From SABI01 sp963677695 (GTDB lineage: Bacteria; Spirochaetota; Spirochaetia; Sphaerochaetales; Sphaerochaetaceae): a DNA stretch of 64,000 nucleotides. The notes beneath the pieces were generated by a model. That model was not told where the DNA came from. It searched no databases and worked only from the letters and a program-made list of their open reading frames with translations. The position numbers and the translations under genes are program-made. The stretch covers positions 620,001-684,000 of the forward strand of contig CAXXUJ010000002.1 of NCBI GenBank assembly GCA_963677695.2. The letters are read 5' to 3'. Positions 51,580-60,148 of the stretch are shown here, piece by piece (the stretch's first letter is position 1; each line of letters starts with the position of its first letter).

Positions 51580-53133
51580 TCAGTTGGAACTTCCGACATT
51601 CATGATCTCAGTCAGGTACACGGTCATGAAATTGTCCGTGAAGTCATCTGATGAGAAGATTGAACTGATCAGCTCCTGCTGAGCCTGCTGGGGCTGCAGA
51701 TAGTCATACAGCATTCCGATGTAATCGGCAGCGGAGCCTTCAAGAGGGGCGCTCTCGATGACTGTAGCGACTACGTAGGAGCCGTTCGCATCAAGGAGAG
51801 AACTCACTTCACCGACTTCTGTCGAATAGAGAGCTTTCATTGAGTCAATCTCTGAACTGATGGAGTTAAGATACCCTCCCTGGTCGGTATACTGGAAACC
51901 GATCAGGAAAGAGGAAGAGTTTACATCAACAGGTGTCAGACTGACACTGTTCGTATCAAGTGAGAGTGCAGAAGAAGCATCTGCGAAGCTTGAACCGCCT
52001 TTGATGTCTGCAATGAACTGCTCACCTGCGTTCTTGATATACGTGTCGGTAAGTTCAGGGTTATTGTCCTGGATATAGCTCCTCACGTTATCGAGTACAT
52101 CAGCATCGTTGAAGTCTGCTGCAAAGGGTTTCTGATCTATCTGATACAGGGCGAAGCCTGAAGCGGTTTCGAAAGGACGTGTCACTGTCCCCTCTGCTGC
52201 TGAGTAGAGTTCGTTCACTTCCTCTTCGTTAGCGAAGTTACCCTTCACTTCATGGAGGTAGTAGACTCCTGCCTTACCGCCGTCTGCAGCAAGAGCGTCG
52301 AGAGAATACTGTACAGCAGCATCGGCAAATGTCATCTCTCCGCCATCAACCTTTGATTTGATATCAAGAGCTTCAGCCTCTGTAGCTACAGAGATGATTG
52401 AGATATCGATCATTGTGAATTCAGAAGGATTGTTCATTCCGAATTCTCTTGTCAGGTCATCAGGATAGAGCGATGCATCGAACACAACATATTCAAATGC
52501 CTTGCTCGCTTCACCGAGGGCCTTGATGTACTCAATTTCACCTGCAGGTGAAAGGGATGATGCCATATCACCGATGATGATTCTTGTGGGGATAAGATCT
52601 TCCATCTGGGTCTGGAGTGCATTTCTTGATTCGATTGAAGTCGCTTCATAGGTCGCGTTGTCGAACTTGCCGTCCTTATCATAGGCACCGCTGTCGATGA
52701 TCTGCTGATTGAGCGTCTCTTCAGCAACGACGATTCCGACTTCGTCAGCCATCTGGGTCATTGCAGTATGAAATACTGTTCCCTGGTAGGCCCCGTTCCA
52801 GATCTGGTAGGCTGCTGTCGCATCGCTTCCGCTAGACTGCTGAGCCTGTGCCTGGTACTGACGATAGAAATAGTTCCCGGGTGTGAAGACGATATCCTCT
52901 CCGTTATAAGAACCGAAGGTGATCGAATTACTGCTCGAACTTGAACCGAGGGAAGGGACGACTATACCGACGATCAGGACGACCGAGATGACAGCAAGAA
53001 TGATATACGTAATGATTTTTGAAAAGTAGAGAGACTGAGGCGCCTTCTTTTCGGTCTCCTTTTTCTGACCGGATGAAAGCTTCACAACCTTTCCTTTATT
53101 CTGTTCGTTCTGATTCGAGTCCTTGGAGGGCAT
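51580..53133 (-). CDS. SurA/PpiD-like membrane-anchored peptidyl-prolyl isomerase
   Basis: 517 residues. A basic, polar N-terminus, one membrane anchor (about residues 38-62, ITYIILAVISVVLIVGIVVP), a Ser-rich linker and a large outer domain. The central part around 265-355 is parvulin-like (EMTFADAAVQYSLD, DGGKAG, GTVTRPFETASGFALYQID), flanked by SurA_N-type helices. It probably assists folding of exported proteins. Start 53133; a PpiD-like role is inferred from topology. Divergent from the tRNA-Pro gene, with inverted repeats between. Confidence 0.85.
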   Translation of the reverse strand: MPSKDSNQNEQNKGKVVKLSSGQKKETEKKAPQSLYFSKIITYIILAVISVVLIVGIVVPSLGSSSSSNSITFGSYNGEDIVFTPGNYFYRQYQAQAQQSSGSDATAAYQIWNGAYQGTVFHTAMTQMADEVGIVVAEETLNQQIIDSGAYDKDGKFDNATYEATSIESRNALQTQMEDLIPTRIIIGDMASSLSPAGEIEYIKALGEASKAFEYVVFDASLYPDDLTREFGMNNPSEFTMIDISIISVATEAEALDIKSKVDGGEMTFADAAVQYSLDALAADGGKAGVYYLHEVKGNFANEEEVNELYSAAEGTVTRPFETASGFALYQIDQKPFAADFNDADVLDNVRSYIQDNNPELTDTYIKNAGEQFIADIKGGSSFADASSALSLDTNSVSLTPVDVNSSSFLIGFQYTDQGGYLNSISSEIDSMKALYSTEVGEVSSLLDANGSYVVATVIESAPLEGSAADYIGMLYDYLQPQQAQQELISSIFSSDDFTDNFMTVYLTEIMNVGSSN

Positions 53134-53190
53134 GCATTACCTCTTTTTTCATGAATATAGGGGAATCTTTGTAGAAAAGACACCTTCGCA

Positions 53191-53220
53191 AAGGTAGCAT
53201 ACAGACGTTGATTCTGTCAA
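53191..53220 (-). promoter_or_regulatory. Candidate promoter of the PPIase gene
   Basis: Minus strand: TTGACA (53215-53220), 18-base spacer, TACCTT (53191-53196). The -10 is weak. Confidence 0.4.
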
Positions 53221-53255
53221 CGCAACGACTGATACTATCTTCGCCAGAGTCGTTG
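53206..53255. repeat. CGTTGA/TCAACG inverted repeats between divergent promoters
   Basis: CGTTGA (53206-53211) with TCAACG (53217-53222), then CAACGACT (53223-53230) with AGTCGTTG (53248-53255). The arms overlap the -35 elements of both the PPIase and tRNA-Pro promoters. Confidence 0.5.
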
Positions 53256-53281
53256 ACATGCGGCCGTTCTTTCCCTATAGT
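53253..53281 (+). promoter_or_regulatory. Promoter of tRNA-Pro
   Basis: TTGACA (53253-53258), 17-base spacer, TATAGT (53276-53281); predicted start near 53288, four bases before the mature tRNA. Strong consensus match. Confidence 0.88.
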
Positions 53282-53291
53282 ATCTTCTTGA

Positions 53292-53364
53292 CGGGCAGTA
53301 GCGCAGGGGCTAGCGCACTTGGTTCGGGACCAAGGGGTCGGAGGTTCAAATCCTCTCTGCCCGA
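53292..53364 (+). tRNA. tRNA-Pro (anticodon CGG)
   Basis: 73-base cloverleaf: acceptor CGGGCAG/CTGCCCG, D-stem GCGC/GCGC, anticodon stem CTTGG/CCAAG with loop TTCGGGA (anticodon CGG at 53325-53327), variable loop GGGTC, T-stem GGAGG/CCTCT with TTCAAAT. C1-G72 and A73, typical of bacterial tRNA-Pro, and G37 are present. CCA is not encoded. It reads CCG codons. Confidence 0.97.
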
Positions 53365-53381
53365 TATTCATATTCAACAGC

Positions 53382-53406
53382 AAGGAGCAGCCGGTGGCTG
53401 CTCCTT
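53382..53406. terminator. Hairpin between tRNA-Pro and typA
   Basis: AAGGAGCAGCC (53382-53392) pairs with GGCTGCTCCTT (53396-53406) around GGT. The stem is strong and the T-runs are short on both strands. It can serve both tRNA-Pro and the convergent typA. Confidence 0.65.
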
Positions 53407-53427
53407 TCGTATATTCTGAGGGTCTGA

Positions 53428-55269
53428 TCAGTTCAGGTACTCGGGGATATACCCTCTGCTTTCATAGACTTTTCGCTGTGTTCCGTTCAGGATCCGTTTA
53501 CAGAGTCTGATGGAGGAGGGAGTCACTTCAACCATCTCATCGTCCTTGATGAAACGGATTGCCTGTTCGAGTGTCATGGCAACTACGGGAGTGAGCGTCA
53601 CGGCTTCATCCTTTCCCGATGCTCTCATGTTTGTCAGTTTCTTCGTTCGTGTCGGATTCACTGCAAGGTCGACTTCCCTGTTGTGTTCACCGATCACCAT
53701 TCCTTCGTACACAGGATCTCCCGGGGTGACAAAGAGCTTCCCTCTCGGTTCAAGTCCGAACAGACCGTAGGCGACGGCGCTGCCGGCCCGGTCTGCGATA
53801 AGGGAGCCGCTGAAGCGGTCGGGGAAATCTCCACGATACTCTTCATATCCTTTCAGGTGTGCGTTCATGACACCGTTACCCTTCGTATCAGTGAGGAATT
53901 CATCACGGTAGCCGATGAGGGCACGAGAAGGGATCTCAAAACGCATCGTCACTCTTCCTTCTACATCATAGGTGATATCCATCATCTGACCCTTGCGTTT
54001 TGCAAGTTTCTCCATGACAACACCGCTGAACTCATCGGGACAGTCAATCCGTAAAAATTCGATAGGTTCTATCTTCTTTCCGTTCTCATCTTCCTTGAAA
54101 ATGATCGTCGGTCGTCCGACGCAGAGTTCGAAGCCTTCACGTCTCATTGATTCAATGATGATGGCAAGCTGGAACTCTCCCCTTCCCTTCACTATCACAG
54201 AATCGTCACTGGTACTCTTCTCGACCCTGATTGAAACATTCTGGAGAGCTTCCTTCTGCAGTCTTTCATAGATCTTGGTCGACTGAACGTGCTTTCCCTC
54301 TTTTCCTGAAAGGGGTGAGATGTTCTTGCTGAATCTCATGGCAACAGTGGGTTCATCAACAGTGATCCTGGGAAGGGCCTTCGGTGCTTCCCGGTTACAG
54401 ATCGTATCTCCGATCGATACCTTCTCAACACCTGAAAGGACAACGATATCACCTGGATCGACATGTCCTGCGTCCCTGAAGGTGGGTCCGTCATAACACT
54501 GCAGTCTTGTGACTCTCAGAGGGACCTTCGTGTTCTCAGGTCCGAGGCAGATGAGGGCATCATTCGTGTCAGCTGATCCGTTTACGACCTTGCCGATGGC
54601 AAGGCGTCCGAGGAAGTCGCTGTACCCGAGATCGGAAACGAGCATCTGGAACGGTTCTGCATCATCGTACTGGGGCGGTGGAATCTGTTTCACCATCATA
54701 TCGAGGAGTGCATGCAGGTCGCCATTGAGGGCATCAGGTTCGGTACCGCAGGTACCTTCCCTTCCGATACAGTAGAGGACAGGCACTTCAAGCATCGCTT
54801 CATCAGGGTGCAGCTCGAGGAGAAGGTCATACACTTCCTCCAGTACTTCCTGAGGCCGTGCGTCCTGCCGGTCAACCTTATTGATGACGATGATCACCTC
54901 AAGGTGAAGGTTGAGCGCCTTCTGGAGGACAAATCGTGTCTGAGGGAGCGGGCCTTCGGCCGCATCGACTAAGAGAACGACACCGTTCACCATGGAAAGT
55001 CCCCTCTCCACTTCTCCGCCAAAGTCGGCGTGTCCCGGAGTGTCGATGATGTTGATCTTCACTCCCTTCCAGTTGATCGCACAGTTCTTCGCACTGATCG
55101 TGATCCCTCTCTCCCTCTCGAGAGCTCCGGAATCCATGATACGGTCCTGCCCGTCCCTTGAGGCAAGCAGTCCGCTCTGCGTAAACAGACCATCAACCAG
55201 TGTCGTCTTCCCATGGTCAACGTGGGCGATGATCGCGATATTTCTTATATTGTCGTTTGTTTTTATCAT
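53428..55269 (-). CDS. typA: Translational GTPase TypA/BipA
   Basis: 613 residues, full length. G1 AHVDHGKTTLVDGL, G3 DTPGHADFGGEVER, G4 NKVDR, then EF-G-like domains III and V and the TypA-specific C-terminal domain (GTQRKVYESRGYIPEYLN end). TypA is a ribosome-associated GTPase needed for stress and cold growth. No Shine-Dalgarno precedes ATG 55269; an extended -10 lies nine bases upstream, so the leader is very short or absent. Confidence 0.97.
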   Translation of the reverse strand: MIKTNDNIRNIAIIAHVDHGKTTLVDGLFTQSGLLASRDGQDRIMDSGALERERGITISAKNCAINWKGVKINIIDTPGHADFGGEVERGLSMVNGVVLLVDAAEGPLPQTRFVLQKALNLHLEVIIVINKVDRQDARPQEVLEEVYDLLLELHPDEAMLEVPVLYCIGREGTCGTEPDALNGDLHALLDMMVKQIPPPQYDDAEPFQMLVSDLGYSDFLGRLAIGKVVNGSADTNDALICLGPENTKVPLRVTRLQCYDGPTFRDAGHVDPGDIVVLSGVEKVSIGDTICNREAPKALPRITVDEPTVAMRFSKNISPLSGKEGKHVQSTKIYERLQKEALQNVSIRVEKSTSDDSVIVKGRGEFQLAIIIESMRREGFELCVGRPTIIFKEDENGKKIEPIEFLRIDCPDEFSGVVMEKLAKRKGQMMDITYDVEGRVTMRFEIPSRALIGYRDEFLTDTKGNGVMNAHLKGYEEYRGDFPDRFSGSLIADRAGSAVAYGLFGLEPRGKLFVTPGDPVYEGMVIGEHNREVDLAVNPTRTKKLTNMRASGKDEAVTLTPVVAMTLEQAIRFIKDDEMVEVTPSSIRLCKRILNGTQRKVYESRGYIPEYLN

Positions 55270-55278
55270 AGCTGCGCA

Positions 55279-55287
55279 ACTATAGCA
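55279..55287 (-). promoter_or_regulatory. Extended -10 of typA close to the start codon
   Basis: Minus strand TGCTATAGT, nine bases before ATG 55269. The -35 is weak, as often with extended -10 promoters. Confidence 0.55.
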
Positions 55288-55417
55288 TAATGAAGAGCTC
55301 TTAACCTAGACTGCTGGAGAAGTTTTTTTCAATTGTCATAAAAAAATAACAGATAAGAAAAGGGAAAAGGCAGCCGGATTGCTCCAGCTGCCCCTATCCT
55401 GTGTAAAATACTGTTTC

Positions 55418-58400
55418 CTACACTTCGGTGATATGGATAAGACCGCTTTTTGCGAAGCGGATGGCTTCGACGGCGGCCTTCGCTGCCGAGAGAGTTGTCG
55501 TATAAGGGATGTTGTGCATCAGTGCGACCTGACGTAATGAAATAGATGTATCGTGTGCCCGTTTACCTTTCGGCGTATTGATCAGGAGATCTATCATCCC
55601 GCTTTCAAGCTGGTCGATGATGTTCGGGTGTCCATCCCCTGCCTTGGGAAGCACTTCACAGATGATACCGTGGTCGAACAGAATACCTGCCGTTCCTTTC
55701 GTTGCGGCGATGGTGAATCCGAGATCCATCAGGTCCCTGATGATGGGTACCACCTTCTTCTGGTCAGAAGAAGTGACACTCACACAGACCTTGCCTGAAA
55801 TCGGAAGAGGGTTTCCGCTCGCAAGCTGGCTCTTGTAATAGGCTTCTCCGAAGCTCTGACCCACTCCGACAACTTCTCCGGTCGATTTCATCTGGGGACC
55901 GAGAAGAGGATCAAGGTGACTGAACCTGCCGAAGGAGAACACTGCTTCCTTCACTGCCCATCCTGTGGTACATACGCCCATGCCCACGTCCCCGGCTTTT
56001 TCGACAACGCCCTGGTCCACAAGACTCTTTCCTTCCCATACACCGACGGCCATGTTGATGATATCGGTATCGCTGTTCTTTGAAAGGAATGGAATGGTCC
56101 TACTTGCTCTCGGGTTGACCTCGATCACGTAGAGTGCTTCATTCTTGCTTGCGAACTGAATATTCATCAGTCCCTTTATCTGCAGTGTGGTTGCCAGGTT
56201 CTTTGCGATCCTGATCATTTCGCTGCGAAGGTTGTCACTCAGCTGGTAGGCGGGGAATACAGCGGCCGAGTCGCCCGAGTGGATACCCGCAGCTTCGATG
56301 TGCTGCATGATTCCACAGATATAGATGGAATTCCCGTCGGAAACGACATCCACATCATATTCGAACGCGTCTTCGAGGAAGTAGTCGATCAGAAGGGGAT
56401 TATCTTCATCAATCAGCATAGGCTGAGAGAGGTAGACATCAAGGTCGTGATCATTGTAGAGCACTTCCATTCTCGCTCCGCCGAGGACGTGTGAGGGACG
56501 TACGATCAGAGGATAGGTGACTTCCTCTGCGAGTGAACGTACCTGTGAGATATCGGTCGCAGAGCGGTTCGGTGTCGTGTTGACATCGAGGCGATCCAGG
56601 AGTTCAGAGAATTTCTTTCTCTCATCACAGATCTCGATACCCTCATACGATGTCCCGGTGATCTTCACTCCTGCCTTTTTCAGTGCTCCGAGAAGCTTCA
56701 GAGGAGTCTGTCCGCCAAGCTGGACAACGACCTGTTCAATCTTTTCCTTCTCTATGATAGTGAGCACTTCCTCGCTTGAAAGCGTCTCCATATAGAGTCT
56801 GTCGCTGATCGTGTAGTCGGTACTCACCGTCTCGGGGTTGTTGTTGACCATGATGACTTTTCGTCCAGCCTGCTTGTAGGCAAGAGCTGCCTGAGTACAG
56901 CAGGTATCGAACTCAAGTCCCTGACCGACTCTGTTCGGGCCGCTTGCAATGATAAGGGTATTGCCGGGACCGACAGGCTTTGTTTCATTGAATTCGTTAT
57001 AGGTAAGGTAACAGTAGGGAGTCGATACCTCGAACTCACCTGCACAGGTGTCAACGACATGAATGTTCGCCTTGATACCGAAGTCCTTGAGAGCTGCATC
57101 GATCTCTTCTTTCGTCATCGAAAGAATCTGACCGATTCTCTTCGAACTCATACCTCTCTCTTTTGCTGCAAGGAGCATATCGCTGTCAAGACCGGCAGCT
57201 TTGAGTTCCATGTCAAACTCAACCTGTTCCCATACTTCCTGAATGATGAATGGGTGGTACTGGGTGATCTGGCGTGCACTCTCGAATGCTCCGTACCCGC
57301 TCATCTCGAGGAAGGAGTAGAGGGCGTGGATCTTGTAGGGGTGAAGAGAGTGGAGGACAGAAAGGATAGAGGCGACATTGCTTCCGCCGTACCCGGAAAT
57401 ACAGGTAAGGGGAACAAGCCCTTCCCTACCGTCTTCACATCCTCTGATACCTTTGTTCAGAGCTTCTATGAAGGTTCTTCCGAGGGCGAGCGATTCACCG
57501 ACGCTTCTCATCTGGGTTCCGAGGGTACTGGTTGCCAGAGGAAACTTCTCGAGCTCGAAACGGGGGACTTTCACTGCCATGTAATCGAGTGTCGGCTCGA
57601 AAGCTGCACTTGTTTTATGGGTGATCTCATTCTGGACCTGGTCAAGCGAATGACCGAGAGCAAGGAGGAGAGATACCCGGGCGATGGGGTATCCGGTCGC
57701 CTTACTTGCCAGTGCGGAGGATCTGCTCACACGGGGATTCATCTCAATGACCATCATCTCGTAGGTTTCGGGATGGATTGCGAACTGTACGTTCACTCCT
57801 CCGGAGGTGACTCCTACTTCCCTGATGATGTTGAGTGAGGCATCTCTCATGTTCTGGTAGACCTGGTCGGGAAGATTGATCGCGGGTGCCATGGTGATCG
57901 AGTCGCCTGTGTGGATTCCCATCGGGTCGATATTCTCGATCGAACAGACAACGATCGCGTTCCCTGTCGCATCTGCGATAACTTCCATCTCGAACTCGGC
58001 CCAGCCGAGGAGAGACTGCTCAACAAGAACCTCATGGACGGTGGAAGCCTGAAGGGCTGTATTCACCATTGCATCGAATGATTCTTCCTTCTCTATGATA
58101 CCGCCTCCGACACCGCCGAGAGTGTAGGAAGGGCGAAGGATCAGAGGGAGGGCAAAGTCCTTGTGGAATTCTCTCGCTTCGCTCAGGGAGTGGGCAAGGA
58201 GGGACTGGGGGGAGTTGTAGCCGAGGCGGGTGACAAGGTCCTTGAACTCCTGTCTGTCCTCTCCCCTCTTGATCGCCTCTACCGAGACACCGAGGAGTTT
58301 CACTCCGTACTTTTCCAAAACTCCCTGTTCATGAAGTTCCATGGTGAGGTTGAGTGCCGTCTGACCTCCGAAGGTTCCAATCAGTCCTGTAGGCTTCTCT

Positions 58401-58639
58401 TTCTTGATGATCTCCTCGATGTAGGGAACTTCGAGAGGTTCCATGTAGATCTTGCCACCGAGAATCGAGGAGTTCATCACTGTCGCAGGGTTCGGGTTGA
58501 CGACAATCGCTTCGTACCCTCTCTCTTTGAGGGCAATGAGAGCCTGCGTACCTGAATAGTCGAACTCACAGCCCTGACCGATGACGATCGGGCCGCTTCC
58601 TATGATCAATATTTTACTTTTCTCTTTCTGTACTGCCAT
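55418..58639 (-). CDS. carB: Carbamoyl-phosphate synthase large subunit
   Basis: 1073 residues, full length. Two ATP-grasp halves, starting KILIIGSGPIVIGQGCEFDY and LIIASGPNRVGQGLEFDTCC, each with its own biotin-carboxylase-like centre (ATP motifs near 165 and 705). A C-terminal MGS-like allosteric domain (about 930-1073) binds regulators. Makes carbamoyl phosphate for arginine and pyrimidines from bicarbonate, ATP and ammonia delivered by CarA. Begins 11 bases after the carA stop. Confidence 0.98.
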   Translation of the reverse strand: MAVQKEKSKILIIGSGPIVIGQGCEFDYSGTQALIALKERGYEAIVVNPNPATVMNSSILGGKIYMEPLEVPYIEEIIKKEKPTGLIGTFGGQTALNLTMELHEQGVLEKYGVKLLGVSVEAIKRGEDRQEFKDLVTRLGYNSPQSLLAHSLSEAREFHKDFALPLILRPSYTLGGVGGGIIEKEESFDAMVNTALQASTVHEVLVEQSLLGWAEFEMEVIADATGNAIVVCSIENIDPMGIHTGDSITMAPAINLPDQVYQNMRDASLNIIREVGVTSGGVNVQFAIHPETYEMMVIEMNPRVSRSSALASKATGYPIARVSLLLALGHSLDQVQNEITHKTSAAFEPTLDYMAVKVPRFELEKFPLATSTLGTQMRSVGESLALGRTFIEALNKGIRGCEDGREGLVPLTCISGYGGSNVASILSVLHSLHPYKIHALYSFLEMSGYGAFESARQITQYHPFIIQEVWEQVEFDMELKAAGLDSDMLLAAKERGMSSKRIGQILSMTKEEIDAALKDFGIKANIHVVDTCAGEFEVSTPYCYLTYNEFNETKPVGPGNTLIIASGPNRVGQGLEFDTCCTQAALAYKQAGRKVIMVNNNPETVSTDYTISDRLYMETLSSEEVLTIIEKEKIEQVVVQLGGQTPLKLLGALKKAGVKITGTSYEGIEICDERKKFSELLDRLDVNTTPNRSATDISQVRSLAEEVTYPLIVRPSHVLGGARMEVLYNDHDLDVYLSQPMLIDEDNPLLIDYFLEDAFEYDVDVVSDGNSIYICGIMQHIEAAGIHSGDSAAVFPAYQLSDNLRSEMIRIAKNLATTLQIKGLMNIQFASKNEALYVIEVNPRASRTIPFLSKNSDTDIINMAVGVWEGKSLVDQGVVEKAGDVGMGVCTTGWAVKEAVFSFGRFSHLDPLLGPQMKSTGEVVGVGQSFGEAYYKSQLASGNPLPISGKVCVSVTSSDQKKVVPIIRDLMDLGFTIAATKGTAGILFDHGIICEVLPKAGDGHPNIIDQLESGMIDLLINTPKGKRAHDTSISLRQVALMHNIPYTTTLSAAKAAVEAIRFAKSGLIHITEV

Positions 58640-58650
58640 GCGTGCTCTCC

Positions 58651-59736
58651 TTACGCCAGAAAATCTTCGAACACATAGAGGGCATCGTGTGTTCCGGGTG
58701 CCGATTCAGGGTGGAACTGGGTACACATCACATCCTGTGCGGGTGCGATCATACCTTCCACGCTGCCGTCATTCAGATTCGTGAACCACACACGGCTTCC
58801 CTCGGGAAGAGAGGATTCCTCTACGGTGTAGGTATGGTTCTGACTTGTAATACAAACGGTATTGCGTTCCTTGTTGAGGACAGGATGATTCGATCCATGA
58901 TGACCGTAGCTCATCTTATCGACCTGAGCTCCCATAGCGAGGCTGATCAGCTGGTGTCCGAGACAGATCCCTCTCACCGCCATTTTTCCGATGAGAGAGC
59001 GGATCTTTTCCACGTGATCGACAAGGTACCTCGGGTCCCCGGGACCGTTGGAGAGGAACAGGAAATCGTAATCGAGAATGGAATCTTCCTCGGCTTCGAG
59101 GAATTCAGAGGCACTCAAGGAATCGACGGTCACATCAAGATGCTTGATTGATTCAATGATCTCCCTCTTCGCACCGTAATCAATGACAAGGACACTCTTG
59201 CTCTTTCCCTTCTCGGAAAAGGATGAACCGGGTTGAGAACAGGGGGTGATGAAATCACGCTCAGCCATGGAGGGGAGAGACTTCAGTCGGGCAACGGTCT
59301 GTGCGATAAGATCGTGATTAGGTTCGACCTCTGTATCGATCATCGCCGCATACATCGCCCCGTACTCTCTGATATGGACAGTCAGGCGTCTGGTATCGAC
59401 ATCCTTGATTCCGGGGATTTCCCATTGTTTCATCAGTGCATCAAGAGAGATCGTCCCGTTGGGAACGGCTCCGGTATAGAGTTTCTTGACGATCATTCCC
59501 TCAATGAGAGGTTTCTCACTCAGGTGCTGGTAGAATTCAGGGCGGCAGCCGTACGTACCGATATGAGAGGAGGTCATCACAACAATCTGACCGGCATAGG
59601 AATTATCGGTCAGCACCTGCGGATAGCTGTTGCAGGCGGTATTGAACACGACTTCTCCGGTGCCGGCGGTCGGATGACCGAACGGCTTTCCTTTGAAAAG
59701 CGTTCCATCTTCAAGAATAAGATATCTGTAGGTCAA
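58651..59736 (-). CDS. carA: Carbamoyl-phosphate synthase small (glutaminase) subunit
   Basis: About 361 residues. N-terminal domain begins YLILEDGTLFKGKPFG; the C-terminal class I glutaminase has the nucleophile Cys in RGICLGHQLISLAMG and the His in CTQFHPESAPG. It releases ammonia for CarB. TTG 59736 is chosen because AAGGGG is eight bases upstream and it places the conserved LILEDG normally; GTG 59745 and ATG 59769 are in frame but poorly placed. Strong promoter with overlapping ARG boxes upstream. Confidence 0.93.
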   Translation of the reverse strand: MTYRYLILEDGTLFKGKPFGHPTAGTGEVVFNTACNSYPQVLTDNSYAGQIVVMTSSHIGTYGCRPEFYQHLSEKPLIEGMIVKKLYTGAVPNGTISLDALMKQWEIPGIKDVDTRRLTVHIREYGAMYAAMIDTEVEPNHDLIAQTVARLKSLPSMAERDFITPCSQPGSSFSEKGKSKSVLVIDYGAKREIIESIKHLDVTVDSLSASEFLEAEEDSILDYDFLFLSNGPGDPRYLVDHVEKIRSLIGKMAVRGICLGHQLISLAMGAQVDKMSYGHHGSNHPVLNKERNTVCITSQNHTYTVEESSLPEGSRVWFTNLNDGSVEGMIAPAQDVMCTQFHPESAPGTHDALYVFEDFLA

Positions 59737-59796
59737 GAGAATCACCCCTTCTGTTTTCACAACAAACATTGTTGCGTTATTCAAAAAATTTGTTGC

Positions 59797-59825
59797 ATTA
59801 TACAGATAAGTGTATGTTTATGCAA
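59797..59825 (-). promoter_or_regulatory. carAB promoter
   Basis: Minus strand: TTGCAT (59820-59825), 17-base spacer, perfect TATAAT (59797-59802). Start of transcription near 59790, so the leader is about 54 bases. Confidence 0.88.
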
Positions 59826-59848
59826 CCATTTATACATATTTATACAGA
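59809..59848. promoter_or_regulatory. Tandem ARG boxes over the carAB -35 region
   Basis: Box 1 (59809-59826, AGTGTATGTTTATGCAAC) has the full TGNAT-N4-ATNCA core and covers the -35. Box 2 (59831-59848, TATACATATTTATACAGA) misses one core base. Centres are 22 bp apart, as at argG. Predicts arginine repression of carAB. Confidence 0.72.
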
Positions 59849-60107
59849 AAAGAGGAAATTCTGAAGGTTTGGGTGCATATTACGCAACAGATGATACAGT
59901 GGAATCGGTAGATTCTCCTGTTCACAGTACCTATCCTGACAGAATAGACTCTTCTCCAGGCCCCGACTGACGAGGTTGCCCCATCTTACATGAATCATGG
60001 TGATTTGCCCAGAGAGAAGATGAAGTATTCAAGGAGAAAGAGAGAAGAGATTGAAGATGGTATCGGTTGAGTAAAATTCTCACCCTTTGACTTTAGGAGA
60101 GTGGAAA
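59849..60107. other. Intergenic region upstream of carAB, no gene seen
   Basis: About 260 bases between the ARG boxes and the rhamnulokinase terminator. No conserved RNA or open frame of credible quality is recognised on either strand. Confidence 0.5.
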
Positions 60108-60128
60108 GGCCCTTCATACCGAAGGGCC
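60108..60128 (-). terminator. Terminator of the sugar operon
   Basis: GGCCCTTC and GAAGGGCC pair around ATACC (60108-60128). On the minus strand TTTCC follows, a short T-run. The unit CCCTTCATAC is tandemly repeated here. Confidence 0.6.
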
Positions 60129-60148
60129 CTTCATACAACACAAGTGAG

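Noticed and set aside
59849..60107. Possible structured RNA upstream of carAB
   Set aside because: No consistent stem set or known RNA signature (SRP, 6S, tmRNA, riboswitch) could be made out by eye.
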